Source: JAJRZL01 sp964557855
GTDB lineage: Bacteria > Zixibacteria > MSB-5A5 > GN15 > FEB-12
Reading direction: 5' to 3'
Assembly: GCA_964557855.1 (NCBI GenBank)
Contig: CAZLBP010000011.1
Coordinates: 1 to 64,000, forward strand
DNA: 64,000 nt
In this document: one piece after another, positions 1-7,800 of the stretch
Layout: each line of letters begins with the position of its first letter
Numbering within the stretch: position 1 is the first letter of the stretch
Made by a program: the position numbers and the translations under genes
The notes under the pieces: model-generated
The model's input: the letters and a program-made list of their open reading frames with translations, nothing else
Database searches by the model: none
What the model was told of the DNA's origin: nothing

Positions 1-106
1 CCCGAAAATAACGCATCTTGATCCCAGAACCCAGATTCAAATGGGAAATCCGGGTCAAACGTAGGCACAATATGATATTGTAGGTTGTGATTGAGAGGAA
101 CATACA

Positions 107-544
107 ATGAATGTGACAGAGTTTGACGCGTATTTGATGGATCGGTACGAGGACCAGATCAAATGGTATGACGGTAAGGCGCAGAAATACAAGCGGCTGT
201 ACAATATCTTCCAGGCTCCGATTCTCATCCTGGCGGCCATTACGCCGGTGTTGGTTGTTGTGGAAAGTAACGACCGGGTGAAAGTAATCACGGTCGTGGT
301 TTCGGCGTTGGTGGCAATCGGAACCTCGATGTTGAAGACGTTCAATTTCCAGGAGACGTGGATCAGTTACCGGACCACGTGCGAGACGCTCAAGAAAGAG
401 AAGCACTATTACGACTGGAAGATCGGCGAGTACGGGCAGTCTTCGAATCGTGAGAAGGCGTTCGTAGAGCGGGTGGAGTCGCTGCCTCGGGAAAACACGA
501 TGTGGCTTTCGGCCCGGGGCCGAAAGGGGGAAAAACAGTCGTAA
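107..544 (+). CDS. DUF4231 (SLATT-like) two-helix membrane protein
   Basis: A 145-residue protein with a hydrophilic N-terminus, two adjacent hydrophobic segments (about residues 33-54 and 59-77) and a charged cytoplasmic tail. Length and layout match the DUF4231/SLATT group of small membrane proteins, where the tail is helical; the segment around SYRTTCETLKKEKHYY fits the family's amphipathic helix. SLATT proteins are known mostly from bioinformatic work as candidate pore-forming effectors in nucleotide-signal conflict systems; the function is not shown here. The ATG is preceded by GAGAGGA at suitable spacing. No nucleotide cyclase or other classic partner is beside it in the window, but the left edge is close. 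Family call is fairly sure, role is not. Confidence 0.75.
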   Translation: MNVTEFDAYLMDRYEDQIKWYDGKAQKYKRLYNIFQAPILILAAITPVLVVVESNDRVKVITVVVSALVAIGTSMLKTFNFQETWISYRTTCETLKKEKHYYDWKIGEYGQSSNREKAFVERVESLPRENTMWLSARGRKGEKQS

Positions 545-826
545 ACCCCAGTCCGCGGCAGATGTCCACATCTGCCCGCCTTTGTGGTCCGTCGGACTAC
601 TCCGTCTGACCGTTCTATACTGTCGTTGCCACAACATGGGTACTGCTTCGTCGTCCGCCGAAGCGGACTCCTCGCAGTGACGTATTGCAGGCGGCCAAGA
701 ATAGAGTCGGATCCGCAGGGGATTCCGACCTGCCGGACAGTTCGAACCCCGGGGGTCAGGACCTGCCGGTTCTTCATCGGGGCTTTTTCACTTAACGAAA
801 TCCCACAAAAAACTCACGGAAAATAC
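545..826. other. Gene-free gap with two short perfect hairpins
   Basis: No convincing gene lies between the DUF4231 gene and the polyketide operon. Two compact hairpins are visible: 558-575 (stem GCAGATG / CATCTGC, 4-base loop) and 653-668 (stem GTCCGC / GCGGAC, loop CGAA). They resemble other short palindromes scattered in gaps of this window. A loop reading GTTCGAACC near 740-748 looks tRNA-like but has no stem. Confidence 0.5.
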
Positions 827-854
827 TTGACTTCATAGGTGCATTTAGTATTAT
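827..854 (+). promoter_or_regulatory. Sigma70-type promoter of the polyketide operon
   Basis: TTGACT at 827-832, a 16-base spacer and TATTAT at 849-854 form a good vegetative promoter just upstream of the DUF1702 gene. Transcription would begin near 861 and run through the whole overlapping operon to about 11947. Seen in sequence only. Confidence 0.6.
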
Positions 855-991
855 TAAGGGACAGGTCGCAATAATTGTCAACTTATCCGGCCCGATTCGC
901 GGCCGGGAGCGATCCGTTCGCCTGCACATGGACGTATTCCTGGTTTAATGAATCATACAGAACCAGCGCAAGCTGTAGTGGATTAGACGCA

Positions 992-1939
992 ATGACAGGA
1001 TCATTACGCGAAATAGTACTTGGTATATCTCCCGACGAGGCTTCGTTTGCCCGGCGGAAGTTCCACAGCAAAGACGAAGACGCCCGCCGGTATCTGGAGA
1101 CGGTGGGACGGACCTTTATCGACGGGTATCACGCGGCCCTGCGGGATACCGACCCCCGGAGGCTATCGTCCAAACTCGACCAAACCAGGACTGAGCTATC
1201 CGGTTTTGCTTATGAAGGCGCGGCCATGGCGTTGACTTTGCTGGACTGTCTAACCCCCTGGAACCGCGGCCGTTTGGCGCGATTTCTGCGCGAGGCCGCC
1301 GATGATCACATCTACATGGTACACGTCGGCGCCGGCTGGGCGCTGGCGCGGCTGCGGAGACGCAGCCAGTCTGCGCTGGAACGTATGCACCCGGTTTACC
1401 GCTGGCTGGCGATCGATGGTTACGGATTTCACGAGGGGTACTTTCTTCCCGACAAGTTCGTAAGTCGGCAGGAACATCCGGAAGGTCTGGCCGGTTACGG
1501 CCGCAAAGCATTCGATCAGGGTCTTGGCAGAAGTCTGTGGTTCAGTCAGGGCGCGGACGCTACACGCATTTCAGAAGTTATCGCCAGGTTTTCACAAGAG
1601 CGTCGGGCCGATCTATGGAGCGGTGTCGGTCTGGCGTGCACGTATGCCGGAGGCGTAGCCGAGGAAGACATTTTGATGCTGAAGTCGCCGGCGGCCGACT
1701 ATCTCCCGCAACTGGCGCAGGGCGCTGCTTTTGCCGCCAAGGCCCGCATTCGGGCTCGCAACCTGACTCCGTCCACGGAAACAGCCTGCCGGATTCTGTG
1801 CGGCGTTTCCGCCGAAGAAGCCGCCGCCGTTACGGACCGGGCGATGCAAGGTCTCCCGTCGGAGAGCGACGTACCGGCGTACGAAATCTGGCGACAACGA
1901 ATTCAACACGCAATTTCTAAGGAGGGAATTAGAATATGA
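992..1939 (+). CDS. DUF1702 family protein of enediyne-type PKS cassette (UnbL/E4-like)
   Basis: A 315-residue protein that opens with the family-typical LREIVLGISPDEASFARRKF and contains GxGWALARLRRR and DGYGFHEGYF. DUF1702 proteins are a fixed companion of enediyne polyketide synthases; their biochemical role is unknown. An in-frame TTG at 875 would add 39 residues, but these do not resemble the family, so the ATG at 992 was chosen; its ribosome binding site is weak. The stop overlaps the next start (ATGA), showing translational coupling to the UnbV-like gene. Soluble, no signal peptide. The UnbL/E4 label comes from memory of actinomycete clusters and is less sure than the DUF1702 call. Confidence 0.85.
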   Translation: MTGSLREIVLGISPDEASFARRKFHSKDEDARRYLETVGRTFIDGYHAALRDTDPRRLSSKLDQTRTELSGFAYEGAAMALTLLDCLTPWNRGRLARFLREAADDHIYMVHVGAGWALARLRRRSQSALERMHPVYRWLAIDGYGFHEGYFLPDKFVSRQEHPEGLAGYGRKAFDQGLGRSLWFSQGADATRISEVIARFSQERRADLWSGVGLACTYAGGVAEEDILMLKSPAADYLPQLAQGAAFAAKARIRARNLTPSTETACRILCGVSAEEAAAVTDRAMQGLPSESDVPAYEIWRQRIQHAISKEGIRI

Positions 1940-3882
1940 ACAAAGCGAAGGGCTTGCTGGTGCGGCATGCGGCCCGTATCGCCGCACTGCTGGTCATAAT
2001 CGCGCTGTATGTCAGCGCCAAACTTCCGCAACTATCAAGCGAAGAACGAGCACAACTGGCCGGGCAGTATCAGTTCGAGCAAATGCCGCTGCCTGAACTG
2101 AGCGGCTACGAATATAACACCGTGCGGCACGTAAATCCGCATCTGGAACACATTTCCGCCTGGATATCATCAGTGGGTGCCGCGGTGGCAATTAACGACC
2201 TCGATGGCGACGGTTTATCGAACGATATCTGCTGGGTGGACACGCGGATTGACCGGGTCATTGTGGCGCCGGTTCCCGGCACGCCGTCGAGATTCGAACC
2301 GTTTGTTCTGGATCCGGCCCCGCTGCCCTATGATGACGACACGATGGCGCCGATGGGATGTGTCCCCGGCGACGTCAATGAGGATGGCGCTATAGATATC
2401 ATCGTCTATTACTGGGGGCGTACGCCGATTGCCTTCTTGAACCATGAAGACAGCTTTGTGCCGTGCGAGATTCATCCTTCCGGTGAACGCTGGTTTACCA
2501 ATGCGGCCACTATGGCCGACATCGACGGTGACGGACACGTTGACCTCGTAATCGGCAATTACTTCCAGGACGGCGCCCACATCCTGGATACTTCAGCACA
2601 CGTGGATCAGGAAATGCAGCACTCCATGTCGCGGGCTCATAACGCCGGCAGCAGTCGCTTTCTCCTCTGGGAAAGTGCCGTCCACGGGGAAGAGCCATCG
2701 GTGACTTTTACCGAGGCCGAGCACAATCTGCCTGAAGACGTCAACCACGGTTGGACGTTAGCACTGGGAGCGGCTGATCTTGACGGCGATCTGTTGCCGG
2801 AACTGTATTTCGCCAACGACTTCGGGCCGGATCGCCTGTTACATAATCAATCGCAACCGAACCGACTCCAGTTCAGCCTGCTGGAGGGCAAGGAAGGATT
2901 CGCCACTCCCTCTTCCTGTACCCTGGGCAAGGATTCTTTCAAGGGCATGGGCGTCGATTTCGGCGAGATCAACGGTGACGGCCGTCCGGATATCTACGTC
3001 AGCAATATCGCAGCTGACTACGCCTTACACGAAAGCCACTTTCTGTTTCTTAGCACCGGCCCGATCGGAAAAATAGCCGACGGAGTTGCTCCATATACTC
3101 ACGGCGCCGAAAAGCTGGGCGTATCGCGCAGCAACTGGGGCTGGGACAGCCGGCTGGCCGATTTCAACAACGACGGCATGCCGGAAGCGGTCCAGGCCAC
3201 CGGATTCCTGGCCGGAGACTACAACCGCTGGCCGGAATTGCAGGAACTGGCGATGGGCAACGACGAGCTGTTGAAAAATCCCGACTCATGGCCGCGGTTT
3301 CAACCGGGCGACGATTTGTGCGGCGACGCGCACAATCCGTTCTTCGCGATGGCCGGCGACGGACGCTATTACGACATCGCCAAGGAGATCGGCCTCGGAG
3401 CGCCGATGGTAAGTCGCGGTATAGCGACCGCCGACGTTGACGGGGATGGTGATCTTGATTTTGCGGTCGCCAATCAATGGGATCGATCCTATTTCTACAG
3501 AAACGACCTGGAACGAGACCACAGTTCTGTCATTCTCCGGCTCTTGCTGCCCGTACAGGGTGAAGGCACATCCGAGACGCAGGTTTACGCCGGCGTCGAA
3601 GGGAGTCCCTTCACAGGTCGTCCCGCCGTTGGCGCTGTCGCAACTATCCGTTTCGATGACGGCCGAGTAGTAACCGCGCAAGTCGACGGTGGCAACGGCC
3701 ATTCCGGGTGCCGCAGCTCTGAGATTCACTTCGGTCTCGGGACAACTTCCCAGATGAGCTCCGTGGCCGTCGATCTGAAATGGCGTGGGGTGTCCGGCCG
3801 AATATTTGACAAGATCCTCCATCTGCAACCCGGCAGGTACACGATATTACTGGGAGGGTCGAGAGAGGAGGAGATTTCGTGA
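1936..3882 (+). CDS. UnbV/E3-like ASPIC-FG-GAP (CRTAC1-type) protein
   Basis: A 648-residue protein with an N-terminal membrane anchor (about residues 12-29), at least seven FG-GAP/VCBS calcium-loop motifs (for example DLDGDGLSND, DIDGDGHVDL, EINGDGRPDI, DVDGDGDLDF) that predict a beta-propeller, and a C-terminal ASPIC/UnbV domain ending near GRYTILLGG. It lies second in the cassette, overlapping both neighbours by four bases. Homologues (UnbV/E3) always accompany enediyne PKS genes; their activity is not established. The anchor and propeller suggest it works outside the cytoplasmic membrane, which is inference. CRTAC1 proteins exist elsewhere, but the surrounding genes fix the assignment. 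Confidence 0.9.
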   Translation: MNKAKGLLVRHAARIAALLVIIALYVSAKLPQLSSEERAQLAGQYQFEQMPLPELSGYEYNTVRHVNPHLEHISAWISSVGAAVAINDLDGDGLSNDICWVDTRIDRVIVAPVPGTPSRFEPFVLDPAPLPYDDDTMAPMGCVPGDVNEDGAIDIIVYYWGRTPIAFLNHEDSFVPCEIHPSGERWFTNAATMADIDGDGHVDLVIGNYFQDGAHILDTSAHVDQEMQHSMSRAHNAGSSRFLLWESAVHGEEPSVTFTEAEHNLPEDVNHGWTLALGAADLDGDLLPELYFANDFGPDRLLHNQSQPNRLQFSLLEGKEGFATPSSCTLGKDSFKGMGVDFGEINGDGRPDIYVSNIAADYALHESHFLFLSTGPIGKIADGVAPYTHGAEKLGVSRSNWGWDSRLADFNNDGMPEAVQATGFLAGDYNRWPELQELAMGNDELLKNPDSWPRFQPGDDLCGDAHNPFFAMAGDGRYYDIAKEIGLGAPMVSRGIATADVDGDGDLDFAVANQWDRSYFYRNDLERDHSSVILRLLLPVQGEGTSETQVYAGVEGSPFTGRPAVGAVATIRFDDGRVVTAQVDGGNGHSGCRSSEIHFGLGTTSQMSSVAVDLKWRGVSGRIFDKILHLQPGRYTILLGGSREEEIS

Positions 3883-4817
3883 AACAGAAGGACGTGCGTT
3901 TAGCCGCTTTGTATCGATTCGCAGCGGCAATCACCGTTTTCAACATCCTGGGACATACAGTATTCGGATTCGAGCAGTCGATCGCTCAACCGTTGGCTTC
4001 TCTTACAACGGCCTATTTTATGGAAATTATGATCGAGTTTTTCGTAGCCCGTTGGCAGGACCGCAAACCGAAATTCCTCACGGGCGGATTCATGGGTGTA
4101 CTGCGATTCCTGTTGCCGGCGCACATAAGCGGCCTGGCGGTGGCCATGCTGCTGTACTCCAACGAGAGGCTTCTGCCCATAATGTTTGCGGCCGCCGTAG
4201 CCGTCGGATCAAAAGCGATACTCCGTATCCCCGTCAAAAAGGCCAGCCGGCATTTCATGAACCCTTCCAATACCGGCATTGCAGTAACACTGCTTCTTTT
4301 CCCGTGGGTGGGAATCGCGCCACCATATCATTTCGTGGAGAATCTGACCGGTATCGGTGACTGGATTCTGCCGGCCATCATTATTATTTCCGGCTCGTTC
4401 CTCAACCTGAAGTTGACTCGCAAAATCCCGCTGATTCTCGGATGGGTATGCGGTTTCTTCGCCCAGGCCTTTATCCGGTCGGCGATATTCGGTACCCCGC
4501 TCGAGGCAGGGCTACTGCCGATGACCGGTGTGGCATTCGTGTTGTTCACGTTTTACATGGTGACCGATCCGCCGACCACACCCTTTCAACCGCGCAATCA
4601 AGTACTGTTCGGGGCGGCGGTAGCGACTGTCTATGGCGTGCTTATGATCGTTCATGTTGTGTTCGGCTTGTTCTTTGCGTTGGTAACGGTCAGCGCGGTT
4701 CGCGGCGCTTACCTGTATCTGGCGGCTCTGCGACAAGAGCAGCCGGTATCGGTTCCGGCGCCGGCTCCTGCCGTGGCGGCCGAAACCGGCAAACCCGTTC
4801 TAAAAGAGGCAAGATAA
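3879..4817 (+). CDS. UnbU/E5-like RnfD-family membrane protein
   Basis: A 312-residue polytopic protein with about eight to ten hydrophobic segments and the signature RHFMNPSNTGIAVTLLLFPW, related to RnfD/NqrB subunits. In enediyne clusters this is the UnbU/E5 protein, of unknown chemistry, possibly redox or transport. The tail (PVSVPAPAPAVAAETGKP) is Pro-Ala-rich and cytoplasmic-looking. Start is GTG at 3879, preceded by GAGGAGGAG and overlapping the previous stop (GTGA). Its TAA shares one base with the ATG of the PKS. There are no other Rnf subunits nearby, so it is not part of a normal Rnf complex. Confidence 0.87.
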   Translation: MKQKDVRLAALYRFAAAITVFNILGHTVFGFEQSIAQPLASLTTAYFMEIMIEFFVARWQDRKPKFLTGGFMGVLRFLLPAHISGLAVAMLLYSNERLLPIMFAAAVAVGSKAILRIPVKKASRHFMNPSNTGIAVTLLLFPWVGIAPPYHFVENLTGIGDWILPAIIIISGSFLNLKLTRKIPLILGWVCGFFAQAFIRSAIFGTPLEAGLLPMTGVAFVLFTFYMVTDPPTTPFQPRNQVLFGAAVATVYGVLMIVHVVFGLFFALVTVSAVRGAYLYLAALRQEQPVSVPAPAPAVAAETGKPVLKEAR

Positions 4818-7800
4818 TGAAATCCCGAATCGCTATAGTCGGATTGGCCTGCGAATATCCGGATGCACATTCCCAACATGAACTGTGGGAGAATGTGGTC
4901 GCCGGCAGGCGGGCCTTTCGCGCTGTGCCCCCGGAACGCCTTCGCTTAGAGGATTACTATTCTTCGAATCGCCGTGCCACTGATTTGACGTATGCCAGGA
5001 GGGCCGCCGTAATCGAGGGATACGAATTCGATCGTGAGAAATTCCGCATTGTCGGCAGCACGTACCGCTCGACCGACCTTGCCCACTGGCTGGCTCTGGA
5101 CGTCGCCTCACGAGTACTGGAAGATGCCGGCTTTGCGGACGCGGCTGGTTTGCCGAGGGATACGACTGGCGTTTTGATCGGCAACACTCTGACGGGGGAG
5201 TTCTCCCGTGCTTCGGTGATGCGGCTGCGCTGGCCCTACGTGAGGCGGATTCTCAATGCGAAGTTGATAGAAGACGGGTTAGATGAAAAGTCACGGGCCG
5301 AATTCATCAATGATCTGGAGGGTCGGTATAAAGCCCCCTTTGCACCGACCGGTGATGAGACCCTGGCCGGCGGACTGTCCAACACCATTGCGGGCAGAAT
5401 ATGCAACTTCTATGATCTCGGCGGCGGCGGCTACACGATTGACGGCGCCTGCAGTTCATCGCTCCTGGCGGTAGCCAATGCCTGTACCGGCCTGGCTATT
5501 GGAGATTTGGATGTCGCTATTGCTGGCGGCGTCGACCTCAGCCTCGATCCATTCGAGCTGGTGGGCTTTTCACGAGTTGGCGCGCTGGCCGAAGGCGACA
5601 TGCGCGTGTATGATGCCCGACCGACCGGCTTTTTACCCGGTGAGGGTTGCGGACTGGCCTTGCTCATGCGTGAGAACGATGCCATCGCACAACATCTTGA
5701 CATATATGCCGTAATCACCGGGTGGGGGATATCGTCCGACGGCAGCGGCGGTTTGACCCGTCCCGAAGTGGAAGGCCAGCGCCGGGCCGTTCAGCGTGCG
5801 TATCAAAAAGCCGGCTACGGTATCGATACGGTGGGGTACCTCGAGGGTCACGGGACCGGTACCGCCATCGGAGATGAGGTCGAACTGAAGTCGCTCTCAT
5901 CATCCATCTCGGACTCCGGGGCACCGGCTGTGCCGGCGGTAATCGGTTCCATCAAGGCGAATATCGGCCATACCAAAGCGGCCGCCGGAGCGGCCGGACT
6001 GTTCAAGGCGGCTCTGGCCGTACATCATCGATATTTTCCTCCCAATTGCGGGTTGGAGAAACCTCATCCGGTACTGGAAGACTCGACACCAATGTTGCGT
6101 GTTCTGGCGAAAGGCGAACCATGGCTCGAAAACAAGCCGGTACGCGCCGGTGTCAGTTCGATGGGATTCGGCGGCATTAACGTGCATCTGACCATGGAGG
6201 GCAGCCGCCGGACCGGCAAACGTGTCTTTTCCGGCGCCCGATATGAAACAATCGCCCCATGCCAGGATGCCGAACTGCTCCTGCTGGCCGGCGAGAATAC
6301 GGACGACCTCCTGCGGCAGGTCGAAGCACTTGATGCCCGGGCGAACTTGCTCTCGTCAGCCGAGTTGACCGACCTGGCGGTTATGCTCGCAGAGAAAGCT
6401 GCCCAGGCGCCGGTCCGAGCGGCAATCGTCACGGCTTCTCCGTCGGAACTCCAGGACCAACTGGCCCTGCTTCGCACGTGGCTTTCGAGCCATGAAACGG
6501 ACAAACTGGATACCGAAGCTGGCGTATTTCTCGGCAGCCGGACCGAATCACCGCGATTGGGCTATCTGTTCACGGGTCAGGGCTCACCGGCAAACCTGGA
6601 TGGGGGCGCGATGCGACGACGTTTTGATATGGTGGAAAAGCTGTATGAGGAGGCAGACCTCCCAACGAACAGTGACGGCATCGAAACATCGGTTGCCCAA
6701 CCAGCTATAGTGACTTCGTCCGTGGCAGCCCTGCGAATGCTTGATGCACTGGGGATTGATGGCAGCGTTGCTGTGGGGCATAGCTTGGGTGAACTGACCG
6801 CCTACCATTGGGCGGGAGTTTATGATGCTCAGGCGCTGTTTGGCCTGGCCCGAGCACGAGGGCGAGCAATGTCCGACAAAACGAATCGGAAGGGGAGCAT
6901 GGCCGGTATCGGGGCGGATGAGCATCAAGTCAAAGAGCTCCTGGTGGAAGGGGCTGTCATTGCCGGGTTGAACGCTGACGATCAGACGGTCGTGTCAGGA
7001 ACGGAGCAGGCGGTAGCCGATGTCGTGTCGAAGGCAGCTGCCAGGGGCATACGGGCCACCTTGTTGCCTGTGTCACACGCGTTTCATTCGCCGCTCATGG
7101 AAGGCGCTATCGATGCCCTGAAGGAACATCTGGATCAAACAGCCTTCTCGGCACCCAAAAAGACAATTATTTCTACAATAAGCGGGAGTCCGCTGACGGA
7201 GAAAGATGACCTCAAAGCGCTTCTCACGGACCAACTGACAGCCCCCGTCCGATTCCAGGAAGCGCTCAACATCGCCGCCGCGCAGAGCGATCTGTTGCTC
7301 GAAATCGGCCCCGGGCAGGTGCTGGCGGGTTTAGCCGCCAGAAACACCGACATTCCGGTGGTTTCGATCGATGCGGGAGAGAGGTCACTGGCCGGATTGC
7401 TGCAGGCAGCCGGCGCGGCGTTTGCCGTCGGAGTTGACGTCAAATTCAATGTCATATTCAATGATCGCTTCACCCGACCCTTTGATCTCGCGTACACACC
7501 CCGGTTCTTTGCCAATCCCTGTGAAGCGGCGCCGACAGATGACTGGCGAACGACGGATCAGACCTCTTCGTCGCAAGACCTATCTGATGGCGATGAAGAA
7601 CTGGCTCCCGGTCCGGCGGAGGGAGACGAAGTGGACGTCACTGTCGTAGTCAAGAAACTGGTTGCGGCTAAAACAGAGCTGCCAATGTCTGCAATTTCGG
7701 ACGGCAGCCGTCTCCTGGATGACCTGCATCTCAATTCCATAGCCGTCAGCCAGATAATAACCAGAGCCTCGAAACTGCTGGGTCTGCCGGCGCCGTTGTC

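Noticed and set aside
740..748. tRNA-like T-loop GTTCGAACC
   Set aside because: The flanking bases do not form a T stem and no anticodon or acceptor arm can be built around it.
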